Shown: piece by piece, positions 32,026 through 39,978 of the stretch
How positions within the stretch are numbered: position 1 is the stretch's first letter
Layout: each line of letters starts with the position of its first letter
Assembly: GCA_964348095.1 (NCBI GenBank)
Contig: CAYGBK010000020.1
Span: 1 to 47,225 of the forward strand
DNA length: 47,225 nt
Source: WVXP01 sp964348095
GTDB taxonomy: Bacteria > Desulfobacterota > BSN033 > WVXP01
Reading direction: 5' to 3'
Program-made: the position numbers and the translations under genes
Notes under the pieces: model-generated
Databases searched by the model: none
What the model saw: the letters and a program-made list of their open reading frames with translations, nothing else
What the model was told of the DNA's origin: nothing

Positions 32026-32967
32026 TCACAAACCTCCAAGGGCATAGATGGACTTGACCTTTTCCTTTTCCTCCCTGAGAATCTGGTGGGCCTCGTCGAG
32101 TTCCACCTGCCGGAAACGGATCCGATTGCCTGGCTTTGCCTGCCCCACCCGGCTAATATCAGGGGAGATCACCGTGGCAATCTTCGTGTACCCCCCTACG
32201 GTCTGTTCGACCAGTAGGATGATGGGTTGGCCACCAGGCGGAACCTGGATACCACCCGGGACACTTGGCTCGGAGATGATACTCTTGACCACGCCCTCTC
32301 TGTGAACGATGGGCTCCCCCTCCAGTCGATAACCCATCCGGTCAGCCTTCGAACTCACGGTAAAAGTCGAACCCAGAAACTTCTCGATACCCTCGGAGAA
32401 ATAATCATCCTGGGGGCCCATAACAACCCGGATCTCTATGTCATCCGGATAGGTCGGAATGATGTCTGAAGGGACCCGAATTCCTGCCTTCCCTACGCCT
32501 TGTCCCTTGCTCAACCTGTCCCCAGCGATCAGGGGCCGACCGCCGATCCCCCCTATTTTCCCCGCCACATAGGTAGAGCGGCTTCCCATGACTACTGGAA
32601 CATCAATCCCGCCCGCTACAGCGAGATAACTCCGGCACCCACTTTTGAGACCCTTGAACCGAATTGTGTCCCCGGCCTTCACAGCCACCGATTCCCACAT
32701 GGGTAGAGGAGAATCATTCAGTACCGGCGAGAGATCTCCACCGGTAATAGCGACCGTTCCATGATCTAACACGCCCAGTGACGGCCCGAGAACCGTTAGC
32801 TCTAAAACCGCCTCATCCTTCCCATTTCCAACCAGACCATTTGCCGCTCTGTACGCAAATGAATCAACCACCCCACAAATGGGAATGCCGAATTGTTGAT
32901 ACCCAAACCGCCCTCTGTCCTGAACCGTTGTATACGCTCCCGGTTGAATGACGTCGAAGATCTCCAT
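32026..32967 (-). CDS. pxpC: 5-oxoprolinase subunit PxpC
   Basis: This 313-residue protein matches PxpC (KipA/allophanate hydrolase subunit 2-like). It starts with FDVIQPGAYTTVQDRGRFGY, has AYRAANGLVGN and later PGGIQVPPGGQPIILLVEQT, all typical. PxpA, PxpB and PxpC together split 5-oxoproline (pyroglutamate) to glutamate with ATP. It begins seven bases after pxpB. Complete length. Confidence 0.92.
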   Translation of the reverse strand: MEIFDVIQPGAYTTVQDRGRFGYQQFGIPICGVVDSFAYRAANGLVGNGKDEAVLELTVLGPSLGVLDHGTVAITGGDLSPVLNDSPLPMWESVAVKAGDTIRFKGLKSGCRSYLAVAGGIDVPVVMGSRSTYVAGKIGGIGGRPLIAGDRLSKGQGVGKAGIRVPSDIIPTYPDDIEIRVVMGPQDDYFSEGIEKFLGSTFTVSSKADRMGYRLEGEPIVHREGVVKSIISEPSVPGGIQVPPGGQPIILLVEQTVGGYTKIATVISPDISRVGQAKPGNRIRFRQVELDEAHQILREEKEKVKSIYALGGL

Positions 32968-32974
32968 CCTGATT

Positions 32975-33700
32975 CTATGCCTTGTCTCTCTCGGTTATGT
33001 CCTCGAATTCTTCCTTCGAAATCCGCTTGAACTTCAGATAATCTCCAGGTTTCAGAAGAATCGGTGAAGAACGGGTCGGATCGTAAAGCTTCACAGGTGT
33101 TCTCCCGATGAGCTGCCATCCCCCGGGACTATCGATCGAATAGATCCCTGTCTGATTGTTGGCAATTCCGACTGACCCGGCCGGTACCAGTTGGCGAGGT
33201 TTTTCCAGCCGTGGCGTGAATATTCTCTCTGACAACCCGCCGAGAAAAGGAAATCCAGGCGTGAAACCAATCATATAGATAAGGTAGTTTCCAGAGGTAT
33301 GAACCTCGATGACCTCTTCCGGAGGAAGTCCGTTGTGCTCAGCAACGAATTCCAGATCGGGCCCGAATTCGCCTCCGTATGCCACTGGAATCTCTGTCGT
33401 CTCAGGTGGGGGGATTTCCAGTTTGTCCACATGCCGCTCGCGTTCCAAAACTGCTTCTTTTAATCTATCTGGATGGGTCCAGGCTGGCTCATAGAAAATC
33501 AAAAGGGAACGGTAGGTCGGGATGACTTCGGTGACACCCTCAATCGGCATTTTGTCCAGGGAAAGAAATATCTCCCGGACCTTTCGGTTGATTTCGGGAT
33601 CGATATCGGCCCCAAACTCTACTAAAAAACCTCTATCTCCTGCTAGCAGGAATCGAGCCTTTTCGTACACGACGCTTCCGCCCTCGCCCGGTTGAATCAT
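32975..33700 (-). CDS. pxpB: 5-oxoprolinase subunit PxpB
   Basis: This 241-residue protein is the KipI/allophanate hydrolase subunit 1-like partner. Landmarks are LLAGDRGFLVEFG near residue 18, YMIGFTPGFPFLGGL near 142-156, and VPAGSVGIANNQTGIYSIDSPGGW near 171-194. Its ATG overlaps the pxpA stop by four bases. It forms a complex with PxpC that handles phosphorylated 5-oxoproline (known for the family). Confidence 0.92.
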   Translation of the reverse strand: MIQPGEGGSVVYEKARFLLAGDRGFLVEFGADIDPEINRKVREIFLSLDKMPIEGVTEVIPTYRSLLIFYEPAWTHPDRLKEAVLERERHVDKLEIPPPETTEIPVAYGGEFGPDLEFVAEHNGLPPEEVIEVHTSGNYLIYMIGFTPGFPFLGGLSERIFTPRLEKPRQLVPAGSVGIANNQTGIYSIDSPGGWQLIGRTPVKLYDPTRSSPILLKPGDYLKFKRISKEEFEDITERDKA

Positions 33701-34470
33701 AAAATTTTAGATAGGGAAGTCACATCAACACCAGCTTGGTTCAACGTCTCCCGAATCTTTTTGACCAGATTCACCGCACCGGGTGTATCTCCATGAACGC
33801 ATAGCGTTTGTGTGTTAAAGGGAATCTCGGTGCCGTCAATAGCCACAACCTTTCCCTCTGTGGCCATCACCAGGGCTCTCTGAGCCACGAGATCCGGATC
33901 CTTAATAACCGCTCCCGGTTGTCTCCGAGAAACCAACGTACCTTCTGGGGTGTAGGCTCTGTCAGGGAATGCCTCATAAGCCACCCTGAGGCCAATCCTC
34001 TCCCCGATCTTTGTCATCTTCTCTCCTTTAGATCCAGCCAACGCCACGAAAATGAGGCCCTTATCAAGGCTGGCGATTGCCTCGACAATAGCTTCGGATA
34101 TCTTTTCGTCTTCAACTGCCATCAGATACAGCGCACCATGGGGTTTAACATGCTCAACTCTGACATCGTGGACCCGGGCAAAAGCCTGCAACGCGCCGAT
34201 TTGATAGGTCACATACCCCTTTATCTCGGCCAGAGTGGCGTCCAGATTTCGCCTTCCAAAACCCAATAAATCAGGGAACCCAGGATGCGCCCCCACCGAT
34301 ACGCCGTGATCTTTCGCCAATGAAACGGTTCGTTCCATGACGAGAGGGTCACCGGCATGATACCCGCACGCAATATTGGCCGAGGTAATGTATTTGATCA
34401 CCTCGTCATCGAGGCCCAGCTTATAGGCACCAAAACTCTCGCCCATATCGCAGTTTATATCCATCTTCAT
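33697..34470 (-). CDS. pxpA: 5-oxoprolinase subunit PxpA (LamB/YcsF family)
   Basis: The 257-residue protein has the family signature DINCDMGESFGAYKLG at the start, ANIACGYHAGDP near 31-42, GAHPGFPDLLGFGRR, and VKPHGALY. With PxpB and PxpC it forms the ATP-dependent 5-oxoprolinase of bacteria. It is first of the three genes. The ATG has AAAGGGAA upstream. No promoter was recognised in the AT-rich sequence just before it. Confidence 0.93.
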   Translation of the reverse strand: MKMDINCDMGESFGAYKLGLDDEVIKYITSANIACGYHAGDPLVMERTVSLAKDHGVSVGAHPGFPDLLGFGRRNLDATLAEIKGYVTYQIGALQAFARVHDVRVEHVKPHGALYLMAVEDEKISEAIVEAIASLDKGLIFVALAGSKGEKMTKIGERIGLRVAYEAFPDRAYTPEGTLVSRRQPGAVIKDPDLVAQRALVMATEGKVVAIDGTEIPFNTQTLCVHGDTPGAVNLVKKIRETLNQAGVDVTSLSKIL

Positions 34471-34909
34471 TTCCCTTTTTCCCCTTTGATTTTGTTTCGA
34501 CCATCTTTGTACAAAAAATCGAGATTGTCAAGGATTTTGTCCTATTAGGGAGTTTCACAGAGAAGGGACGGACACGGAGGGATATGTCGCTAAATTTCGC
34601 CTGAGACGATCAACTTGCTGAGGATATCCTCGCCCGAGAGTCATCACGGCGGTCATTAAAGAGGAGTTTCCTCAGTTTTCTGGACACTCATGCCCCTGAG
34701 GGACCTCTGCAGAGCAATCGGACCAGGATTCCCCGAGAGTCGTTCCCGAATCCCTTCAGAATACCCTGGGCACGGCTTCACAAGAGTAATTTGCCAGAAA
34801 GTGGGAAGGAAACTCTCAGCGCTAATCAGGGTTCTTTTGGCAGAAATATCCCAGCACAGTGGACGTCACCGCAATCTCTCACAGAGCACACCGAGCCCCA
34901 GAGGGAACG

Positions 34910-34942
34910 TCCTCTGGATTGGTGAGAGGCCAATCCAGAGGA
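34910..34942. repeat. Perfect hairpin 1 of a tandem pair
   Basis: TCCTCTGGATTGG and its exact complement form a 13-base-pair stem with a seven-base loop. It is six bases from the second hairpin. No T-run follows on either strand. Confidence 0.7.
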
Positions 34943-34948
34943 GATGAC

Positions 34949-34983
34949 TTGGCCTAATTTTTCCCCTCAAAAAATTAGGCCAA
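34949..34983. repeat. Perfect hairpin 2 of a tandem pair
   Basis: TTGGCCTAATTTTT and its exact complement form a 14-base-pair stem around a seven-base loop. The inner part of the stem is A/T only, the outer part has GGCC. The shape is unlike a simple terminator, as the T-run is inside the stem. Confidence 0.7.
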
Positions 34984-35333
34984 AAACCTGGTCCATTAGT
35001 TTTCTCACTCTACGAACTCTGAGAGCTCGAGCGATACCCCGCAGATTCCTGTGGGGGAGAGCGGGCGAGAGAAGCTGGTGTTTCTATGGAAGCCCGCTTT
35101 CATCAGACAAAGAGCGAGAAAAGAAACGGATCTGAACAACGGCCCGTCTCCGCCTGCTCGGCCACTGTCGGGGAGATGGTCAACGCAGGAGCAAGTGCGC
35201 GAAAGGACATGCCGGTGCCACCATCGAATTCAATAGGTCTTCGGGACCAAAAAACGGAACACCACTCTGAAGCGGCCCTAAGGAGGAATCATAAGCGCGA
35301 CAGGTTGAGATCCACTAGGTTCGGTGAGAGTTC

Positions 35334-37421
35334 TCAGATCAATTCAGCCTTTTCGATATTGCAGAGCAATACCCGGAGGTTGGTGGCACCCACCGCTGGG
35401 TCGCAAGTCTTGTACGCATTGTCGGTTAGCAAATTGATGTTGGAACGGTCCCAGCCCAAGTCTTTCTCAATCTCCGGAAACCACCACCCGTGATCCGCGG
35501 CCACGACATTAGGGGGTACTCGGTCGGTCACGACGGCCCGCTGAACCGCGGAACCCCTTGGAGACGAGATCTTTACCCAGTCGCCCTTTTGGATTCTCTT
35601 CTCTTTGGCCACCTCAGGGTGAATCTCCACGATAGGATCTGGACGCTTGTCACGGAGCGGTCCAGGAACCCTATTCTCGGAGTGGAAAAAACTCGGAATA
35701 CGAGCGCCAGTGATCAACTGATAAGGGTACCGCTTGAGTAGTTTCTTGTCGCTCCATGGGCCCTCGGGTGGATCATCGTAGCCGGGCAAAGGATCGTAAC
35801 CCAGATGTTCCATGGTTGTCGAATAGAACTCAACCTTGCCCGTGGTCGTCGAAAAGCCATCTTTGACGTACTTCCGGAAAACTCGTTGACCTTGCAGATA
35901 ACCCCGTCGGCAGAACTCCTCCCAGGTCAACCCTGAGGGAGAGAGAATCTCGTTTAACGCATCTTTGACAGTGGGCCACCAGAGACTCGGTTTCGTACAC
36001 CTCCTGCCAAGCTCATTGAGAATCTCATAATCCGAACGGCACTCGCCGATCTGCACCGCCTTCTGGCGGGCCTGAACGGAACCGTGGCGCTTCCACAGGT
36101 CGGCCACATAATCGTGCTCCAGCCACGTGGCCGACGGAAGCACGATGTCTGCCTCCCGGGCCGTAGGCGTCATGAAGAAATCGGCCACAACCATGAATTC
36201 GACCTTCTCCAGCGCGGCCTTCACCTCCCGCGAGTTAGCCCTGGTTAAGACCGGGTTGGTGCTAACAAGGAAAAGGGCCTTCACGGGGTACGGGTCGTCC
36301 TTGAGGATAGCATCCCACACCGCCTTGGGGTTGATGACAGAAATGTGATTGGCCAGGCGGAACCTGTTCCCCCCAAGGCGCTTTTTTCGCGCCGCCATGG
36401 ACAAGAGATAATGAGCGCCCAGTTTGGACGCACTCATCACAGGCGGGCTCGAGTAAAAGACATTGCCTCCAGGCCTATCCAGGTTGTCTGTCATGGCCAT
36501 CAGGCAGATATGGAGACTGATCGTATTGACGCAATTCTTGCTCTGCTCCAGGGCCACACCCCAGTGGATGCCAGCAGGCTTTGTCTTGGCAAAGAGCTCG
36601 GCGGCTGAAGATATCTGGGACTGACTCAGCCCGGTCTTTTCCGCAGCCCATTTCAGGTCGTATCGCTTGGCCCGGGTGCAAAACTCTTCCCAACCGTGCA
36701 CCCGATCCCGAACAAAGGCTTTATCGCACCACTCATTGTCGATAATCACATTGACCATACCCCAGGCTAGGGCGCCATCGGTTCCTGGTCTCAGGGGCAA
36801 CCAGACATCTGAACGCCGCGCAAGAACTGTACGGCGGGGGTCAACGGTGATCAGCTTGGCTCCATTCCGAAGGGCCTTGGTCAGGTAGATGCTCTTATAC
36901 TCGTCAGGGTTAGAGACGAGAGGGTTTGCACCCCAGACAATGACACACCCAGGATTTCCGTCATAATCAACCACTGGCAAGTTTCCGCAGCGAGTGATGC
37001 CCGTTGCGATGCGAGGTCCGTAACACACATGGCCGGCGGTGAGTACATTGGGGGTCCCAAAGGCATTTGCAAACCGGTAGATGAAGGCCTCGTTGTCACG
37101 ACCCGTCCCGTAGCCCAAAACCACGGACTCCGCTCCGAATTCCTCTCTGTAACCACAGAAGCGCTCACGAATTTCGTCATAGGCATCTTCCCATGAAATC
37201 GGTCGCCAAGATCCGTTTCTTTGACGGATAGGATGGAGGAGCCGGGTCGAATTGTGGGCGATCGTATGGGCCTGTTTTCCCTTGATGCAGAGCCAGCCTC
37301 TGTTGATCGGGCAGTCAGGGTCGCCCTTGATCTCTTTAACACGGTTGTCTTCAACTGTGACCAGGACGCCACACCCACCATGGCAACTCCGACAACAGCT
37401 CCTAACGATCTGCGTGCCCAT
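35334..37421 (-). CDS. Cytoplasmic molybdopterin oxidoreductase, DMSO reductase family
   Basis: This 695-residue protein binds one [4Fe-4S] cluster through Cys10, Cys13, Cys17 and Cys45 (CRSCHGGCG ... WLCIKG) and a bis-pterin Mo or W. Cys133 in TAGHVCYGPR stands where the metal ligand is expected, so a Cys-ligated metal as in nitrate reductase Nap or acetylene hydratase. Later landmarks are VWGANPLVSNPDEY, VDPRRT and, at the end, the pterin-binding domain with WVKISSPRG. There is no Tat signal, so it stays in the cytoplasm, and no iron-sulfur or membrane partner gene is adjacent. The ATG has TAGGAGGG upstream. The reaction is unknown; hydration, hydroxylation or formate chemistry are all possible. 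Confidence 0.85.
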   Translation of the reverse strand: MGTQIVRSCCRSCHGGCGVLVTVEDNRVKEIKGDPDCPINRGWLCIKGKQAHTIAHNSTRLLHPIRQRNGSWRPISWEDAYDEIRERFCGYREEFGAESVVLGYGTGRDNEAFIYRFANAFGTPNVLTAGHVCYGPRIATGITRCGNLPVVDYDGNPGCVIVWGANPLVSNPDEYKSIYLTKALRNGAKLITVDPRRTVLARRSDVWLPLRPGTDGALAWGMVNVIIDNEWCDKAFVRDRVHGWEEFCTRAKRYDLKWAAEKTGLSQSQISSAAELFAKTKPAGIHWGVALEQSKNCVNTISLHICLMAMTDNLDRPGGNVFYSSPPVMSASKLGAHYLLSMAARKKRLGGNRFRLANHISVINPKAVWDAILKDDPYPVKALFLVSTNPVLTRANSREVKAALEKVEFMVVADFFMTPTAREADIVLPSATWLEHDYVADLWKRHGSVQARQKAVQIGECRSDYEILNELGRRCTKPSLWWPTVKDALNEILSPSGLTWEEFCRRGYLQGQRVFRKYVKDGFSTTTGKVEFYSTTMEHLGYDPLPGYDDPPEGPWSDKKLLKRYPYQLITGARIPSFFHSENRVPGPLRDKRPDPIVEIHPEVAKEKRIQKGDWVKISSPRGSAVQRAVVTDRVPPNVVAADHGWWFPEIEKDLGWDRSNINLLTDNAYKTCDPAVGATNLRVLLCNIEKAELI

Positions 37422-37776
37422 TCCACCCTCCTAGATGCGCCGTAATGCTCCACAAAGACCAATGGGAGCGGTTGTTCGCCTCTCTATTCGATGTGCGCTC
37501 TTTGTGCCTGATCATTCGAATCTGTCCCTTTGGCGCGATTACAATAGTGGTATATTGAGAGAGGTCTGTCAAGAGAATAAAGGCCTAGGTGTCGCGGATG
37601 GAAAAGAGAGAGGCCAGACAGCATCTCGACGATCTGTTTTTGACTCAGCCCGGGCCACAGTCTTATCATCGATAGATGTTCAAGAACTTGAAGTACCAGC
37701 CCCAGAACCTATCTCAAAAATGATAGGATAAAGGTAGATCTATCAGGATCGGTTGCAACTAGGAGGTGATCCATCC
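37422..37776. other. Divergent spacer between oxidoreductase and small protein
   Basis: About 355 bases with no supported gene; a plus-strand frame of 98 codons (37435-37731) lacks family features and a ribosome site. Only the ribosome site AGGAGGTGAT before 37777 is definite. No clear promoter on either strand. Confidence 0.45.
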
Positions 37777-38022
37777 ATGGCGAGATATGGTAAAGAAACC
37801 AAGCTCGAGGCTAGTGAGGTCCTTCAACGGGCAGAGAAATTCTTTGGTCCCGAAGGACTCGGCATGAAGCTGATCGAACGAACTGATTGCTGCTTGAGCT
37901 TTGAAGGCTCAGGAGGCCACGTCACCGTATCGGCAGCACGGTGCGAATCAGAAAAGACTGAGGTGGACCTTGAAACACGGGAATGGGATTTTCAGGTGAA
38001 AAGCTTCATGGGAAGAATTTAG
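37777..38022 (+). CDS. Small conserved-looking protein of unknown function
   Basis: This gene of 81 codons has an excellent start: AGGAGGTGAT six bases before the ATG. The product is acidic-basic mixed, with two adjacent cysteines (Cys37-Cys38 in RTDCCLSFEGSGGHV), a Gly-rich turn, and the ending ETREWDFQVKSFMGRI. I believe similar short proteins exist in other anaerobic bacteria but know no function. The CC-x-SFEGSGGHV part could bind a ligand or metal. It is separated by 360 bases from thpR-recA and stands alone. Confidence 0.75.
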   Translation: MARYGKETKLEASEVLQRAEKFFGPEGLGMKLIERTDCCLSFEGSGGHVTVSAARCESEKTEVDLETREWDFQVKSFMGRI

Positions 38023-38030
38023 AACTTAAT

Positions 38031-38058
38031 TTGACTTTTGAAGCATTTATGATAGCAT
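38031..38058 (+). promoter_or_regulatory. Promoter candidate upstream of thpR-recA
   Basis: TTGACT (38031-38036) and TAGCAT (38053-38058) are 16 bases apart. Five of six and four of six matches. It lies directly after the 81-codon gene and about 325 bases before thpR. Confidence 0.4.
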
Positions 38059-38321
38059 CGTTTTTGCATAGACAGCATGGAAACCCTTTGAAGAAGTCGC
38101 TCCTCACTGCTCAGAATCTCTCGGTCAGGCTGTCGGTTGCCAATCGTCAGTTCCACGGTCGTTCAAAATCATCGGATTAGGGAACCGGTGCGTATCGTCC
38201 GTAGATGAGGTCTCTTCCCGGGCGGGGGGCTGGTCTAATTCCGACACACCGCCAATGGATGATTGACAACATCTGTCTGCTAGGGATTTTTGACGTGAGA
38301 ATCCTGATCGGCACGTATAGC

Positions 38322-38336
38322 AACCCGTGACGGGTT
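38322..38336. repeat. Small palindrome upstream of thpR
   Basis: AACCCGT-g-ACGGGTT is a perfect seven-base dyad with a single central base, 46 bases before the thpR start. It could be an operator for the thpR-recA unit; it is not a known LexA site. Confidence 0.4.
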
Positions 38337-38382
38337 AGGCAGTCTCCTTGAGATAAGGTACTTCCTCGGAAATACATCACGA

Positions 38383-38955
38383 ATGGCGCAGATTCGCTCA
38401 TTTCTGGCTGTTGAACTTCCCGAGGGTATGCGTTCGGAGATTGGCAGAATACAGGAGCGTCTGCGTTCGTCTCGCGCCCATGTGCGATGGGTTAGTGTGG
38501 AGCGGATCCACCTAACACTGAAATTCTTTGGTAATATCGAAGAAGAAAAAGTCAATGAGATATTGTCGATAATGGAAGAAGTGGGTAACAGACAAAAAGC
38601 TTTTACGCTCTCTGTCAGAGGGCTTGGTGCATTTCCATCAACAAAAAATCCACGGGTAGTCTGGTTGGGCCTTCAGGGATGGGAGAAAGATCTATCTTCC
38701 TTGCACCGAGAGATTGAGACAAGGCTGGAAGGGCTTGGATTTCTCCCCGAGAATAGGCCTTTCCGACCACATCTTACAGTCGGAAGAGTCAAATCGCTAA
38801 AGGGAAGGGCAGATTTGGTCGATCTTATGGAAAGAGATCGAGACGTCGACCTCGGATCCTTTACTGTGGATAAACTCGTCCTTTTTAGAAGCGATCTGAG
38901 ACCTACTGGCCCCATTTACACCCCTTTAGCAACCAGGGAATTTGCGGGAGGCTAG
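38383..38955 (+). CDS. thpR: RNA 2',3'-cyclic phosphodiesterase (2H family)
   Basis: This 190-residue 2H phosphoesterase opens 2',3'-cyclic phosphates on RNA. Both catalytic HxTx motifs are present: His43-Leu-Thr45 (HLTLKF) and His130-Leu-Thr132 (HLTVGR), about 85 residues apart as expected. RSFLAVELPE at the start is typical. It precedes recA by two bases, a common neighbourhood in deltaproteobacteria, and the recA ribosome site lies inside its last codons. Confidence 0.93.
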   Translation: MAQIRSFLAVELPEGMRSEIGRIQERLRSSRAHVRWVSVERIHLTLKFFGNIEEEKVNEILSIMEEVGNRQKAFTLSVRGLGAFPSTKNPRVVWLGLQGWEKDLSSLHREIETRLEGLGFLPENRPFRPHLTVGRVKSLKGRADLVDLMERDRDVDLGSFTVDKLVLFRSDLRPTGPIYTPLATREFAGG

Positions 38956-38957
38956 CA

Positions 38958-39977
38958 ATGGAAGAAGCGAAGAGGGACAAGGCTGTCGATTTAGCCGTGT
39001 CTCAGATCGAGAGACAGTACGGAAAAGGGGCCATCATGAAACTCGGCGGCGAGGCCTCTCTGCCGGATGTCCAGACCATCCCCACTGGATCTCTGGCACT
39101 GGATCTTGCCCTTGGCGTGGGTGGGCTGCCTCGGGGACGAGTCGTTGAAATTTATGGTCCTGAAGCTTCCGGGAAAACGACCCTTGCGCTCCACGCCGTC
39201 GCCGAAGCGCAGAATCAAGGTGGTATCGCTGCATTCATCGACGCGGAACACGCCCTAGACGTTCACTATGCCAGAAGAATGGGTGTCAATACAGACGATC
39301 TCCTCATCTCACAGCCAGACACTGGCGAACAGGCATTGGAGATTGCGGACATACTGGTTCGAAGTGGAGCCATTGATATCATTGTCATCGATTCTGTGGC
39401 GGCATTGGTCCCCAGAGCTGAGATCGAGGGGGAGATGGGAGACAGCCACATGGGTCTTCAGGCAAGGCTCATGTCTCAAGCCCTGCGAAAACTTACGGGG
39501 ACAATCAGCAAATCCATGACGATTTTAGTCTTTATCAATCAGATCCGTATGAAAATCGGGGTGATGTTCGGTAACCCTGAAACCACAACTGGGGGAAATG
39601 CATTAAAGTTCTATTCATCGGTGCGGCTTGACATTCGTCGAATCGCGGCGATTAAGCATGGACAAGACGTCATTGGCAACCGAACCAGGGTCAGGATTGT
39701 CAAGAATAAGGTGGCTCCCCCTTTCAGGGAAGTCGAATTCGACCTTATATACGGTGAGGGGATTTCTCGGGAAGGGGATGTCCTGGATCTCGCGGTGGAT
39801 TCAGGGATCGTGGAGAAGACGGGGACGTGGTACTCCTTCAAAGATCAAAGGATCGGTCAGGGTCGGGAAAACGCGAAGATCTTCCTCGCAGAGAACTCAG
39901 ATGTCTTGAAGGTGATGACAGAAGAGGTTCTCCAACGATTCGGACAAAAGAGAGAAAGCAAGAAAGAGGAGTCATGA
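38958..39977 (+). CDS. recA: RecA recombinase
   Basis: This 339-residue protein is RecA. It has Walker A GPEASGKTT near residues 67-75, FIDAEHALD, and the L2-region GNPETTTGGNALKFY. It promotes homologous pairing and induces the SOS response. GGGAGG lies six bases before the ATG inside thpR. The C-terminus is short and lysine/glutamate rich. It is followed by pilT after one base, so thpR-recA-pilT look cotranscribed. Confidence 0.97.
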   Translation: MEEAKRDKAVDLAVSQIERQYGKGAIMKLGGEASLPDVQTIPTGSLALDLALGVGGLPRGRVVEIYGPEASGKTTLALHAVAEAQNQGGIAAFIDAEHALDVHYARRMGVNTDDLLISQPDTGEQALEIADILVRSGAIDIIVIDSVAALVPRAEIEGEMGDSHMGLQARLMSQALRKLTGTISKSMTILVFINQIRMKIGVMFGNPETTTGGNALKFYSSVRLDIRRIAAIKHGQDVIGNRTRVRIVKNKVAPPFREVEFDLIYGEGISREGDVLDLAVDSGIVEKTGTWYSFKDQRIGQGRENAKIFLAENSDVLKVMTEEVLQRFGQKRESKKEES

Positions 39978-39978
39978 C

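Larger units (their letters stand above)
34471..35333. other. Gene-poor region with tandem hairpins
   Basis: The 863 bases contain no gene that I can support. Open plus-strand frames of 60-135 codons (for example 34690-34947 and 35086-35493) have protein-unlike composition, and the last one overlaps the end of the oxidoreductase gene. Near the middle are two perfect hairpins at 34910-34942 and 34949-34983. A degraded mobile element is possible but nothing recognisable remains. Confidence 0.5.
38023..38382. other. Region upstream of thpR-recA
   Basis: The 360 bases contain a promoter candidate at 38031-38058, an isolated TTGACA with no good -10 near 38264, and a small perfect palindrome at 38322-38336. 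No gene is supported. No SOS box of the known Gram-negative types was recognised before recA. Confidence 0.45.

Noticed and set aside
34690..35493. Several plus-strand frames of 60-135 codons
   Set aside because: Composition is Arg/Ser/Pro rich, there are no ribosome sites, and one overlaps the certain oxidoreductase gene.
38264..38292. TTGACA upstream of thpR as promoter
   Set aside because: The -10 at proper spacing is ATTTTT, so support is too weak for a call.
38322..38336. LexA/SOS box before recA
   Set aside because: The palindrome AACCCGT-g-ACGGGTT does not match any SOS box type I know and lies before thpR.
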